Shown here piece by piece: positions 46,355-55,488 of a DNA stretch of 64,000 nt. The notes beneath the pieces were generated by a model. That model saw only the letters and a list, made by a program, of their open reading frames with translations, was not told the DNA's origin and did no database searches. The position numbers were made by a program, and so were the translations under genes. Source of the DNA: Sphingomonas faeni (lineage in GTDB: Bacteria; Pseudomonadota; Alphaproteobacteria; Sphingomonadales; Sphingomonadaceae). The first letter of the stretch is position 1, and each line of letters opens with the position of its first letter. The DNA lies in the NCBI RefSeq assembly GCF_003053745.1, contig NZ_QAYE01000003.1, positions 248,001-312,000 on the forward strand, read 5' to 3'.

Positions 46355-46474
46355 TTTTCCCCTTGTCCGCGCCCCGGCAAACATCCGCTCACTTATCTTA
46401 TGTGTGCGAATGATGGCTCAGAAGCGTAATGAAGCAAGGGGGGATTGCGCGATGCGACAATTTTGTTGCTAAAT

Positions 46475-46501
46475 GTGTCCTGCGTGTTGCGCGCAGGACA
46501 C
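46475..46501 (-). terminator. Hairpin after pncB
   Basis: Perfect 10-bp stem GTGTCCTGCG (46475-46484) with CGCAGGACAC (46492-46501) and a 7-base loop, 9 bases beyond the pncB stop on the minus strand. Only ATTTAG follows, so termination would be weak or Rho-assisted. Confidence 0.5.
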
Positions 46502-46509
46502 GCCTGTAC

Positions 46510-47814
46510 TCAGACCAGGACGGGCGCCGCGGCGCGATCCGCTTCACCGAATACGCGCAGATACCGTGCGATCTCCGTCGGTTCGCCCGTCGCCTTCGCC
46601 GGATTGTCGGACAGTTTTACCGCCGGGCGGCCATTGGCAGCGATCACCTTGCAGACCAGCGAGATCGGCTCCAGCGCCGCCGCGCCGTCGGGATCGCAGC
46701 CGCGGAAGTCGTTGGTCAGGTTGGTCCCCCAGCCAAAGCTCATCCGCACGCGGCCGTGGAAATGGCGATACGTCTGCTCGATCGTGTCGATGTCCATCCC
46801 GTCGGAGAAGATCAGCAGCTTGGTCTTGGGATCGACGCCCTGCTCCTCCCACCAGCGGATGATCTGCTCGCCGCCCGCGATCGGCGGCGCGCTGTCGGGA
46901 CGGAAGCCGGTCCATTCCGCCAGCCAGTGCGGCGCATTGCGCAGGAACGCGGTCGTCCCGAACGCATCGGGGAGGGCGATCAGCAGATTGCCGTTATAAT
47001 GTTGCCGCCAATGCTCGAGCACGCGGTACGGCGCTTCCGCAAGCTCGGCGTCGCTGTTCGCCAGCGCGGCGGTCACCATCGGCAGCTCGTGCGCGTTGGT
47101 CCCGATAGCCTCGAGGTCGGCGTCCATCGCCAGCAGCACGTTCGACGTACCGATAAAGCGGTCGCCGAGCCCTTCCTTCAGCGCCTCGACGCACCAGCGC
47201 TGCCACAGGAATCCGTGCCGGCGCCGCGTGCCGAAGTCCGACAGCACGAGGTCGGGCAGTTCGCGCAGCCGCTCGACCTTCTCCCACAGCTTGGCCTTGG
47301 CGCGCGCGTAGACGATGTCGAGCGCGAACCGGCCGCGATCACGCAGGGCCGCGCGCGACTTCAGTTCGTTGATGATCGTCAGTGCGGGAATTTCCCACAT
47401 CGTCGTGTGGCTCCAGGGCCCTTCGAAATGCAGTTCGTACTGTCCGTCGACCTTGCGCAGGTCGTACGCCGGCAGCTGGAACTCGGCGAGCCAGGCGAGG
47501 AACTCGGGCCCGAACATCTTCTGCTTGCCGTAGAAGCTGTTGCCCGCGAGCCAGATCAGCTCCTTCTTCGCGAACCGCAGCGTCCGCGCATGATCGAGCT
47601 GCGCGCGCAGTTCGGCCTCGTCGACGATCTCCGCGAGCCGCACCGTCTTGGTGCGGTTGATGAGCGCAAAGGTGGCGCTGACGTCGGGATACGCCTGCCG
47701 GATCATCTGCAACATCAACAGCTTGTAGAAATCGGTATCGAGCAGGCTGCGGACGATCGGATCGAGCCGGAAATTGTGATTGTACGTCCGGGTGGCGATA
47801 TCGGTCACGGCCAT
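46510..47814 (-). CDS. pncB: Nicotinate phosphoribosyltransferase
   Basis: 434 residues. Family motifs: [20 protein letters not shown] near the N-terminus, [20 protein letters not shown] (active site), GTSNVLLA and [13 protein letters not shown] (phosphate site). It turns nicotinate into NaMN in the Preiss-Handler NAD salvage route. AGGAG before ATG 47814 supports this start; ATG 47820 is close. A divergent nicotinamidase gene completes the salvage step. Confidence 0.95.
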   Translation of the reverse strand: MAVTDIATRTYNHNFRLDPIVRSLLDTDFYKLLMLQMIRQAYPDVSATFALINRTKTVRLAEIVDEAELRAQLDHARTLRFAKKELIWLAGNSFYGKQKMFGPEFLAWLAEFQLPAYDLRKVDGQYELHFEGPWSHTTMWEIPALTIINELKSRAALRDRGRFALDIVYARAKAKLWEKVERLRELPDLVLSDFGTRRRHGFLWQRWCVEALKEGLGDRFIGTSNVLLAMDADLEAIGTNAHELPMVTAALANSDAELAEAPYRVLEHWRQHYNGNLLIALPDAFGTTAFLRNAPHWLAEWTGFRPDSAPPIAGGEQIIRWWEEQGVDPKTKLLIFSDGMDIDTIEQTYRHFHGRVRMSFGWGTNLTNDFRGCDPDGAAALEPISLVCKVIAANGRPAVKLSDNPAKATGEPTEIARYLRVFGEADRAAAPVLV

Positions 47815-47896
47815 GCGCATGGGCTCCTGCGTTGCGTAGGGGCCGGGTGTCCGAGAAGACGCGTTTGTGTCAAGCAGCGGGCAAAGGAGATGGGCG

Positions 47897-48484
47897 ATGG
47901 CGCGGTTCGTGGTCGTGGTGGATACGCAGTGGGATTTTATGGCGGGCGAGGGCGCGCTGAGCGTGGTAGGGGCCGACGCACTGGTCGCGCCGATGCAGGC
48001 GTGGCTGTCGGCTCTCACGCCTGACGAGGTTGTCGGCGTCCTGTTCACGTTCGACACGCATTTCGTCGAGACCTACGCCGCGTCGCCCGAGGCGCAGATG
48101 TTTCCGATCCACTGCGTGCGGGGGACGCGAGGGTGGGGCAACATGCTCGACGTCGCGCTGGTCGACCCGGCGATCCCTGCGTGGCGGATCGAGAAGGGGG
48201 TGTTCGACATGTGGGCCGAGCCGGGTCTGGTGATCGAGGATGCGCGGAATGCCGAACGGCCGACTATTGAGCGCGAGGCTTTCTTCGCGGCGTTGGCGGC
48301 AGGTGGCGTTACGGAGGTTACGGTAATCGGTGTCGCGGCGGATTACTGCGTCCGTTGGGCGGTCGATGGACTGCTCGCGCGGGGTTTCGCGGTGACTGTT
48401 CCGGCGGGACTCACGCGCGGGATCGAGCGGCAGATCGATGCGGTTGCGGCGGAAGATTTCGCGGGTAAGGCACTCTTCGTCTGA
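47897..48484 (+). CDS. pncA: Nicotinamidase (cysteine hydrolase family)
   Basis: 195 residues. Catalytic triad D9 (VVVDTQWDF), K100 ([10 protein letters not shown]) and C151 ([11 protein letters not shown]), with metal ligands D53, H55 and H72 ([11 protein letters not shown]). This pattern fits nicotinamidase rather than a general isochorismatase hydrolase. It converts nicotinamide to nicotinate, the substrate of the divergent pncB. AAAGGAG lies upstream of ATG 47897. Confidence 0.9.
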   Translation: MARFVVVVDTQWDFMAGEGALSVVGADALVAPMQAWLSALTPDEVVGVLFTFDTHFVETYAASPEAQMFPIHCVRGTRGWGNMLDVALVDPAIPAWRIEKGVFDMWAEPGLVIEDARNAERPTIEREAFFAALAAGGVTEVTVIGVAADYCVRWAVDGLLARGFAVTVPAGLTRGIERQIDAVAAEDFAGKALFV

Positions 48485-48507
48485 CCTGACGTATCTTTGG
48501 ACGCACG

Positions 48508-48632
48508 ATCCTCCCCCGCCAGGGGGAGGTGGCACCGGAGGTGACGGAGGGGGAGGTAAGGGCGAACTGCTGCTTCGTGTCCTCCCCCTCCGTCTGACAA
48601 GTGTCAGCCACCTCCCCCTAGCGGGGGAGGAT
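48508..48632. repeat. Paired-hairpin repeat, type D
   Basis: TCCTCCCCCGCCAGGGGGAGGTGGC and the mirrored GCCACCTCCCCCTAGCGGGGGAGGA arms, with complementary ACGGAGGGGGAGG and CCTCCCCCTCCGT inside. It is the second copy of the 43260 element, between convergent pncA and GH130 genes. Confidence 0.85.
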
Positions 48633-48643
48633 TAGCGAGGCCT

Positions 48644-49939
48644 TCACGCCATCGCCGCAAGCAACCGCCCGACATCCACCGTCGCGAACGAGGCGAAATT
48701 GTCCGCCACGCCGAACGGCAGCAACAGCGTGCGATCGTGGACGATTCCGCCGCAGCTATAGACGACGTTCGGCACATAACCGTCGCGTTCGGTCGGGCTT
48801 GGGACGATCAACGGATCGGTCATCCGCGCGAGCAATTTGGTCGGGTCGGCCTTGTCGAGCAGGCAGGCGACGATGCAGTAGTTGCGGACGCTGCCGACGC
48901 CGTGGGTCAGCACCAGCCAACCCTCGTCGATCTCGATCGGCGATCCGCAATTGCCCATCTGGATGAACTCCCACGGCCATTTCGGCTCGACGATCTTGGT
49001 GCCGCCGTCCCAGGTCAGCAGGTCGTCCGAGGTCAGGTACCAGATGTTCTCGTTGTCCTGCCGTCCGAGCATCGCATAGCGCCCGTCGATCTTGCGTGGG
49101 AATAGCGCCATGCCCTTGGTCGCCGAAACTGCGCCGCGCATCGGCTGCATCTCGAACGTCTTGAAGTCCTCGCCGCGGAGCAGTTCGCAGCGCGCTTCTG
49201 CGCCGCTGAACGCGGTATAGGTGCCGAGATACTGCACCTTGCCGGCGTCCTCGAACCGGACGAGCCGCAGGTCCTCGATCCCCTGATGCTGGCTCGGCAG
49301 GATCGGGAAGATTACCGTCTCCGACAATTCACGACTGCCACCGCATTCCAGTCGGGTGGGACCGCCATCGGTCGCACCCTGATCGGTCGGCGTGACGCGC
49401 GGCGGCACCGCGGTCTGGCTCGACGGGTCGACCGAGAAACCGTCGCCGGGCGACCAGCTTCCGGTGCGAAACGTCACCGACGAGACATGGCCTTCGCCGA
49501 TCCCGCGCAGCGACAGGATGAAGCGCAGGCCGCCTTCGGGTGCCTTCGACTGGTCGGGATCGAGCACCATGCTCGGGTTGAACAGCGCGGCTGCCTCGAA
49601 CGAATATTCGCCGCTGAGATAGGCGCCGATCAGCAGTTTCTGGTCGGTGTCGATCTCGCGCTGGTCCTTCAGCACCGCCATGATCTCGCTGAACCGGTGC
49701 AGGAGAAGCTCGTCGACATCGCGGTGGCGTTCGTCGAGCGACTCCATGACGCGACGACGCTCGGCGCGGAGTTCGTCGGGCGACAGCGACTGCACGCGAT
49801 CGATCACGCGGGCGGCACGGGGGTGGCCATCGACGTTGAACGCGCCGGGATATTCGATGTTGAACGGCCGGATCACGGTCCGCGAAGGGTCGGGCCGCAA
49901 CTGGATATTGGAAAAAGCGACGAGTTCGGCTTCGGCCAT
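48644..49939 (-). CDS. Glycoside hydrolase family 130 protein
   Basis: 431 residues. A five-bladed beta-propeller of the GH130 type is suggested by HQGIEDLRLVRFEDAGKVQY, TKGMALFPRKIDGRYAMLGR, GGTKIVEPKWPWEFIQMGNC with GSPIEIDEGWLVLTHGVG, and the end YSCGGIVHDRTLLLPFGVAD. The family includes mannoside phosphorylases and beta-1,2-mannosidases, so the reaction cannot be fixed. A ~100-residue helical N-terminus precedes the propeller. GGAG lies 6 bases before ATG 49939. No partner glycan gene is nearby. Confidence 0.85.
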   Translation of the reverse strand: MAEAELVAFSNIQLRPDPSRTVIRPFNIEYPGAFNVDGHPRAARVIDRVQSLSPDELRAERRRVMESLDERHRDVDELLLHRFSEIMAVLKDQREIDTDQKLLIGAYLSGEYSFEAAALFNPSMVLDPDQSKAPEGGLRFILSLRGIGEGHVSSVTFRTGSWSPGDGFSVDPSSQTAVPPRVTPTDQGATDGGPTRLECGGSRELSETVIFPILPSQHQGIEDLRLVRFEDAGKVQYLGTYTAFSGAEARCELLRGEDFKTFEMQPMRGAVSATKGMALFPRKIDGRYAMLGRQDNENIWYLTSDDLLTWDGGTKIVEPKWPWEFIQMGNCGSPIEIDEGWLVLTHGVGSVRNYCIVACLLDKADPTKLLARMTDPLIVPSPTERDGYVPNVVYSCGGIVHDRTLLLPFGVADNFASFATVDVGRLLAAMA

Positions 49940-50139
49940 GGTCGGCTCCAAGTGACGCGCCGCCGTCGCGCCGGAACGGACGCCAGGACACCGCGGGGGG
50001 TACTTCGCACTGAACGCCGAAACCACCGCCATGGCTACATGAATTCAGTGTCACGCGCGGCTGCCGAAACACCGCGGAAAACTTCGCCTGTCACACCGCC
50101 AGCTCGATCATTCGACGACTGGTGCACGAAGGAAGCGGT

Positions 50140-50316
50140 ATGCAGGCTCAACCATCACGACCCGGCAATTGTGCAATCGGCCGCCACATGCCGCGATCCC
50201 GGCACCGCGACGTGAAGGGTGAGCCGATCCAGCGTTCCGCCTGCCGGTGCTGCGGCGCGGCGATCGTCAAGTCCGCGGTCAGCCGCCGCTGGATCGTGTC
50301 GGGCCTGCTCGGCTGA
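50140..50316 (+). CDS. Small Cys-rich protein, possible zinc ribbon (58 aa)
   Basis: MQAQPSRPGNCAIGRHMPRS, then IQRSACRCCGAAIVKSAVSR and a C-terminus RRWIVSGLLG. The CRCCG knuckle suggests a metal site, perhaps shared with the earlier C and H. AAGGA lies 7 bases before ATG 50140, which supports it as a real gene. It is convergent with the EF-hand gene. Function unknown. Confidence 0.5.
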   Translation: MQAQPSRPGNCAIGRHMPRSRHRDVKGEPIQRSACRCCGAAIVKSAVSRRWIVSGLLG

Positions 50317-50336
50317 TTCGACCGCCGCCCTAAGCG

Positions 50337-51053
50337 TCAGGGGTCGCGACGTTCCGGAGGCGGGGCGGTCGGTTCGTCCGAGCCGTTCCGCCACGTCTCG
50401 CCGCCCGCGCGTGGGAGTTCGCCGTGGGTCAGCGCGCCGTCATGGTTACGGTCGAGCGCGGCGAAGCGCGTTGCCGCAGCCTTGGCAAACTCGCTCGCGT
50501 CGATACCGCGATTGAGGTTCGCGTCGGCTGCGATCACCGGCTCCGGCAGGTCGAAGAAGCTGTAGCGCGCGGCGCCGATGCGTTCGTGGACGGCGGCGGT
50601 GCTCTTCTTGTCGCCATTGCCGATTTGCATGCCCTGACCGCCGGACCCGCCGCCACCTCGTCGGCGTCCGCCACGGCCTCGCTCGCCACCTTCGGACGTT
50701 GGCCCACGGCCGCCGGACGCCACGCGGATCTCCGGAACCAGCACGTTCTCGTAATAGGCGATGTCGTCGGGATCGATCTCGCCGTCCTTGCCGCGATCGA
50801 GCACGGCGAAGAAGCGCGCGGCATCATGCTGGAATTCGGCCATCGTGATCCGCCCGTCGCCATTGGTATCCGCGCTCGCGAACCACAGATCCTGCGCCGC
50901 GCCCGGCTTCAGCGAAGCGCGGAACGGTTCGCCCATCGGGCTGATGAACAACTGGCCGCGGCCTCGCGCCGGACCGTGTCCGCCCTGAGGGTGCGGCGTC
51001 TGAGCCGAGCATCCGGCCAGCGCGGCGGCGATGCCGAGGTAAAGGATACGCAT
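50337..51053 (-). CDS. EF-hand lipoprotein (putative Ca2+ sensor)
   Basis: 238 residues. Lipobox LAGC makes C15 the lipid anchor. Four EF-hand loops: 62-73 (DTNGDGRITMAE), 86-97 (DRGKDGEIDPDD), 177-188 (DANLNRGIDASE, less canonical) and 201-212 (DRNHDGALTHGE), with a Gly/Arg-rich linker (about 113-142) between the pairs. It should bind calcium in the envelope. It lies 78 bases downstream of the histidine kinase gene on the same strand and may be co-transcribed with that two-component system. Confidence 0.88.
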   Translation of the reverse strand: MRILYLGIAAALAGCSAQTPHPQGGHGPARGRGQLFISPMGEPFRASLKPGAAQDLWFASADTNGDGRITMAEFQHDAARFFAVLDRGKDGEIDPDDIAYYENVLVPEIRVASGGRGPTSEGGERGRGGRRRGGGGSGGQGMQIGNGDKKSTAAVHERIGAARYSFFDLPEPVIAADANLNRGIDASEFAKAAATRFAALDRNHDGALTHGELPRAGGETWRNGSDEPTAPPPERRDP

Positions 51054-51131
51054 GCAATCTCCCGAAATGCCGTGATGTCCGTCTGACACGGCGATCGTTG
51101 CCGCGATGTTTCGGCTGCTCGCTTCAGCAGT

Positions 51132-52511
51132 TCAGATCGGCAACGTCACGCGCGCGAGCAACCCGACGCCAGGTCGGTTCTCGATCGTCGCATCGCCACC
51201 ATGCGCGCGCGCCACCGCGCGGACGCTGGCAAGGCCAAGTCCGCTGCCGCCCGTGTCGCGATTGCGCGATTGCTCGGCGCGGAAGAATGGCTCGAACGCG
51301 CGGGCGAGATCAGCTGGCGCCATGCCCGGTCCCGAGTCGCACACCTCGACGATCGCCACGCCACCCTCGCAGCGCACCTCCACCTCGGCATGGCCGGCAT
51401 ATTTGACGGCGTTGCCGACCAGGTTCGCGATTAGCGCCTTCAACGACGGGGCATCGCCCTCTAGCGCGAGCGGGTCGCCCGGAAGCAACGCGACCGCATC
51501 GCCGCGATCGGCAAAATCATCCGCGACGCTTTCAGCGAGCGACCGTAGATCGAGCCGCTGGCGGCGGACATGCCGGGTCATGTCGCGGACGAACGCCATC
51601 GCCGAACCGATCCGCTCGCTCATCTCCTGAATGTCGCCCTCACTTGCCGCCCGGATATCGTCGGGCGCCTTTTCGAGCCGCAACGACAGCCGCATCAACG
51701 GCGTCCGCAGATCATGCGCAACCGCGGCGATCAGCGTGGTCCGATCCTCGACATAGCGGTTCAGGCGCTCCTGCATCAGGTTGAACGCGGTGGCCGCTTC
51801 GGCGATCTCGGGCGGGCCGACGATCGGCAGCGGTTCGGCGCGCGGATCGCGACCGAGACGCTCGGCGGCGGCGGCGAACAGCGCGATCGGCTTTACCACG
51901 CGCCGCGCCATCACCCAGGCCACCGCCGCCGCGACGACCATCGCGACAAGGAACCACAGCACGATCCGCATACGCCAGGGGCCGATCGTGGTGTGCGTCG
52001 GCCGGATCACGCGCCACCGGCCGCTCGGCGTCTCGATCGACACGACGAACGGGCCGAACAGCGCATTGTCGAACGATTGCGGCAGGTGCGCCGACCGTCC
52101 CATGCCGAGCGGCAGCGGTGGGCGCAGTGCGCCCGCGAACAGCGGCATCGCCGATCGCTCGGTCTCGACGGTCACCTTGGTCCGCGGCAGTCCTAGATCG
52201 GCGGCGATCGATTCGGCGAGCCGAGCGTCGCGGGGATTGTCGGTCGGGTGGGGTGGGCCGGTTGCAATCTCGACCTTGAGCTGACCGGTCGGGTCTCGCC
52301 CAGTCCGCGCGACGGCAGCGACCCGGTTGGCGGTAAAGATCTGCGGCCGCGGTGGCGGCATCAGCAACACGATCGCGAAGTTCAGGATCTGGACCAGGAA
52401 CACGGTCGTCAGCCCCAGCACGAAGATGCGCAGGAACATCGGCCAGGATCGCTGAGGGTTACGCCGCATCGGCTGGTCGATCTTGGCGGCTGTGGCCTTC
52501 TGGTCGCGCAT
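51132..52511 (-). CDS. Membrane sensor histidine kinase (EnvZ-like)
   Basis: 459 residues. Two transmembrane helices (about 27-51 and 182-201) flank a ~130-residue periplasmic sensor domain. A HAMP linker (about 202-255), the H-box AAVAHDLRTPL with H266, N-box NLVGNAVKYA, G1 DSGPGM and G2 GGSGLGLASV complete the kinase. The start overlaps the response-regulator stop (TGATG). The stimulus is unknown; the EF-hand neighbour hints at calcium. Confidence 0.93.
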   Translation of the reverse strand: MRDQKATAAKIDQPMRRNPQRSWPMFLRIFVLGLTTVFLVQILNFAIVLLMPPPRPQIFTANRVAAVARTGRDPTGQLKVEIATGPPHPTDNPRDARLAESIAADLGLPRTKVTVETERSAMPLFAGALRPPLPLGMGRSAHLPQSFDNALFGPFVVSIETPSGRWRVIRPTHTTIGPWRMRIVLWFLVAMVVAAAVAWVMARRVVKPIALFAAAAERLGRDPRAEPLPIVGPPEIAEAATAFNLMQERLNRYVEDRTTLIAAVAHDLRTPLMRLSLRLEKAPDDIRAASEGDIQEMSERIGSAMAFVRDMTRHVRRQRLDLRSLAESVADDFADRGDAVALLPGDPLALEGDAPSLKALIANLVGNAVKYAGHAEVEVRCEGGVAIVEVCDSGPGMAPADLARAFEPFFRAEQSRNRDTGGSGLGLASVRAVARAHGGDATIENRPGVGLLARVTLPI

Positions 52512-53233
52512 CACAGACGCACCACGCGGGGAACGAAGAAATAGCCTTCGTTGCGGATCGTCCGGATGATCTCGTCGTCGTGCGAGCGCAGCTTGCGGCG
52601 CAAGCGGCTGACCTGCACGTCGATCGCGCGGTCGAACGCATCGGTATCCGGCCCTCGTGCCGCTTCCAGCAACGCATCGCGCGCCAGCACGCGCCGTGGT
52701 CGCTCGACGAACGCGCGCAGTACCGCGAACTCGCCGTCGGTCAGGTCGATCAGCGTGCCGTCGGGATCAAACAGCTCGTGCGCCGCGAAATCGACTCGCC
52801 AGCCGAGGAACCCGAACGCGCGGCTGTCGCCCGCATCCTGCATCTCGCGTGCCCGCAACGCGGCACGAACGGTCGCCAGGATTTCGCGCGGGCTGCACGG
52901 CTTGGACAGATAATGGCTCGCACCGATCTCCAGCCCCAGGATTCGGTCGGGCTCGTCGCCGAGCGCACTCAACATTACCACCGGCGGTGCCCCCGTCCGC
53001 GCCAAGCGACGGCACACCGACAGCCCGTCCTCGCCGGGCATCATCACGTCGAGCAGGATCAGCGACACCGCACACCGCGCGAGCACGCCGTCCATCTCCT
53101 GCGCGTTGGTCGCGGTCTCGACCTGATAGCCGTGCGTGCCGAGGCTCTCCGCCAGGAGCGTGCGGATCATGTGATCGTCATCGACCACCAGCAGCACGGG
53201 TTTCGCAAGGTCGGGCACGGGACGTGGGATCAT
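52511..53233 (-). CDS. OmpR-family response regulator
   Basis: 240 residues. Receiver with acidic pocket VVDDD (18-20), phosphoacceptor D62 in LILLDVMMPGEDG and the conserved lysine in LSKPCS. The C-terminal winged helix reads ELFDPDGTLIDLTDGEFAVL and IDVQVSRLRRKLRSHDDEII. ATG 53233 has AGGA 7 bases upstream; ATG 53266 is open but unsupported. First gene of the putative RR-HK-EF-hand unit. Confidence 0.95.
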   Translation of the reverse strand: MIPRPVPDLAKPVLLVVDDDHMIRTLLAESLGTHGYQVETATNAQEMDGVLARCAVSLILLDVMMPGEDGLSVCRRLARTGAPPVVMLSALGDEPDRILGLEIGASHYLSKPCSPREILATVRAALRAREMQDAGDSRAFGFLGWRVDFAAHELFDPDGTLIDLTDGEFAVLRAFVERPRRVLARDALLEAARGPDTDAFDRAIDVQVSRLRRKLRSHDDEIIRTIRNEGYFFVPRVVRL

Positions 53234-53291
53234 TCGCCGGTCCTGCCGCACGAGTGTGTTCGGCATATTTCAGAGGATGGTCGGACATGGG

Positions 53292-54200
53292 TCATTTTTC
53301 GGAGCGCCTGGTCGCAACGAAATCGATGAACGCGCGCAGTGGCGCCGGGAGATACCGCCGTCCCGAATAATAAAGGAACGGACCCGAGAAGCGCTGCCAC
53401 CACGGCTCAAGCACGGGCACCAGCGCACCGCTGTCGAGATGCGGTCGCAGCCAATCCTCGAACAGGTGGATGATGCCGGTCCCCGCCAGCGCCGCATCGA
53501 CCGCGAGATCGGTGGCCGCGCCGACGCGGACGATCAGCGGTCCGCCGGGCTCGACCTTGACGATCTCGCCATCGCGCTCGAACTCCCAGGGCATCATCGA
53601 GCCGCTGGAGAACTGGCCGCGGATACAGGCGTGGTCGAGCAGGTCGCGGGGATGCACGGGCGTGCCCCGGCGGGCGAGATAGTCGGGGGACGCCGCCGTC
53701 GCGAACCGTTGCTCGCGCGGACCGATCGGCACCGCGATCATGTCAAGTTCCAGTCGTTCGTCGTAGCGGATGCCGGCGTCGCACCCCGCCGCGAGCATGT
53801 CGACGAAGCTGTCCTCCGCGATCACCTCCAGCCGGATATCGGGATAGGCGGCAAGGAACGCCGGCACGATCGCGGGCAGGACCAGGCGCGCGGCGCTGAC
53901 CGGCACGTTCAGCCGCAACGGTCCTGCCGGCAAGTCGCGATAGCCGTTGACGACGTCGAGCGCCGCCTCGACTTCCGCGAGCGCGGGGCCGAGCCGGTCG
54001 AGCAGGCGCGCACCGGCTTCGGTCGGCGCCACGCTCCGCGTCGTCCGGTTGAGCAACCGTACGCCGAGCCGCGCCTCCAGTCGGCGAACCGCTTCGCTCA
54101 GCCCCGACGCACTGCCACCGCTGATCCGTGCGCCGTCGCGAAATCCGCCCGCCCGCGCGACCGTTACGAACGCGGAGAGATCGCCTGCATCCACTGCCAT
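53292..54200 (-). CDS. LysR-family transcriptional regulator
   Basis: 302 residues. Helix-turn-helix with GSASGLSEAVRRLEARLGVR, TRSVAPTEAGARLLDRLG, then the substrate-binding domain. It resembles the group of LysR proteins divergent from oxidoreductases (AaeR/DsdC-like in layout only). It is divergent from the aldo/keto reductase, 95 bases away, and may control it. Effector unknown. Confidence 0.9.
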   Translation of the reverse strand: MAVDAGDLSAFVTVARAGGFRDGARISGGSASGLSEAVRRLEARLGVRLLNRTTRSVAPTEAGARLLDRLGPALAEVEAALDVVNGYRDLPAGPLRLNVPVSAARLVLPAIVPAFLAAYPDIRLEVIAEDSFVDMLAAGCDAGIRYDERLELDMIAVPIGPREQRFATAASPDYLARRGTPVHPRDLLDHACIRGQFSSGSMMPWEFERDGEIVKVEPGGPLIVRVGAATDLAVDAALAGTGIIHLFEDWLRPHLDSGALVPVLEPWWQRFSGPFLYYSGRRYLPAPLRAFIDFVATRRSEK

Positions 54201-54295
54201 TGTGCGTGCTCCCGTACAGCCCGTGCCGATACTGCCGCGTTATCGTAACAGCCAACGCCGCCCATATGAAGGTCACACTTCGAAAGGACCGGATC

Positions 54296-55177
54296 ATGAC
54301 CACGCACGGCATCACCACCACCGCCCCGCTCGCAGGCCGCACCGTCAACCGTCTCGGCTACGGCGCCATGCGACTCGCCGGCCCCGGCGTGTTCGGGCCG
54401 CCAAAGGATCCCGACGCGGCGATTGCGGTGCTTCGCGTGGCAATCGAGGCAGGCGTGAACCACATCGACACGAGCGACTTCTACGGCCCTCACGTCACCA
54501 ATCGCCTGATCCGCGAGGCGCTGCACCCGTATCCGGACGACCTCGTGATCGTCACGAAGATCGGCGCGCGGCGGGGACCTGAAGGCTCATGGGATCCCGC
54601 TTTCTCGGCCGCGGACCTGACCAGCGCGGTCCACGATAATCTGCGCAATCTCGGGCTGGAAACGCTCGACATCGTCAATTTGCGTGCGATGTTCGATGCG
54701 CATGGACCCGCCGAGGGCTCGATCGCCGAGCCGCTCGCGACGCTCGTCGATCTCCAGCGCCAGGGTTTGGTTCGCCATATCGGTCTCAGCAACGTCACGC
54801 CGACGCAGGTCGCGGAAGGGCGCGCGATGGCGACGATCGCCTGCGTGCAGAACCAGTATAACCTCGCGCACCGCGACGACGATGCGCTGATCGACGATCT
54901 GGCGGAGGCGGGGATCGCGTATGTGCCGTTCTTCCCGCTCGGTGGGTTCTCGCCGTTGCAATCGACCGCGTTGTCGGACGTCGCGCGGGACCTGGACGCG
55001 ACGCCGATGCAGGTCGCGCTCGCTTGGCTGTTGCAGCGTTCGCCTAACATCCTGCTCATCCCCGGCACGTCGTCGGTCGGTCATCTGCGCGAGAACCTTG
55101 CGGCGGGGGACATCGTGCTGCCAGCCGACGCGATCGCGACACTCGATCGGATCGGCACGGACGCTGCGCTCGACTAA
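54296..55177 (+). CDS. Aldo/keto reductase
   Basis: 293 residues, TIM-barrel, NADPH-dependent. GYGAMRLAGPGVFG, the catalytic pair in NHIDTSDFYGPHVTNRLIRE (D and Y), the lysine in LVIVTKIGARRG, and RHIGLSNVTPTQVAEGRAMA and LIPGTSSVGHLRENLAAGDI for cofactor binding. It is close to the YajO/PdxI-like group. AAAGGA lies upstream of ATG 54296. Divergent from the LysR gene. Substrate unknown. Confidence 0.9.
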   Translation: MTTHGITTTAPLAGRTVNRLGYGAMRLAGPGVFGPPKDPDAAIAVLRVAIEAGVNHIDTSDFYGPHVTNRLIREALHPYPDDLVIVTKIGARRGPEGSWDPAFSAADLTSAVHDNLRNLGLETLDIVNLRAMFDAHGPAEGSIAEPLATLVDLQRQGLVRHIGLSNVTPTQVAEGRAMATIACVQNQYNLAHRDDDALIDDLAEAGIAYVPFFPLGGFSPLQSTALSDVARDLDATPMQVALAWLLQRSPNILLIPGTSSVGHLRENLAAGDIVLPADAIATLDRIGTDAALD

Positions 55178-55217
55178 GCATTTCCGTCCGATCGCGCGGA
55201 CGGCTAACGGCAGCGTC

Positions 55218-55475
55218 ATGGCCAAGAAACGCTACCTCACCGCGACGCTGCCCGACGGTTACGTGAAGACGATCGGCCCGACGTCGACGCCGTTCACGCA
55301 TTACTGGCGGATCGTCGCGGTGCTGGCCAACGGCAAGACCGAGATCTTCTGGGGCCACACCAAGTCGCTGGTCGAAGCGAAGAAGAAGCGCAACGCACTT
55401 GCCGAGGCCGCGGCGCAACGCGGCTGGCAGCGCTACGACTTCGAGTTCGTCGAGCTGGTGGCCTCCGACGGCTGA
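55218..55475 (+). CDS. Small hypothetical protein (85 aa)
   Basis: MAKKRYLTATLPDGYVKTIG, then FTHYWRIVAVLANGKTEIFW, a Lys-rich AKKKRNALAEAAAQRGW and an acidic end. It looks like a small basic alpha/beta protein. No signal peptide, no recognised family. It lies 40 bases after the aldo/keto reductase on the same strand and is convergent with cysQ (13 bases between stops). Confidence 0.6.
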   Translation: MAKKRYLTATLPDGYVKTIGPTSTPFTHYWRIVAVLANGKTEIFWGHTKSLVEAKKKRNALAEAAAQRGWQRYDFEFVELVASDG

Positions 55476-55488
55476 TACCGTCCGCCGT

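Noticed and set aside
47845..47873. TTGACA upstream of pncB as a promoter
   Set aside because: The hexamer at 47873-47868 is perfect, but the expected -10 region is GC-rich (ACACCC), so I do not call it.
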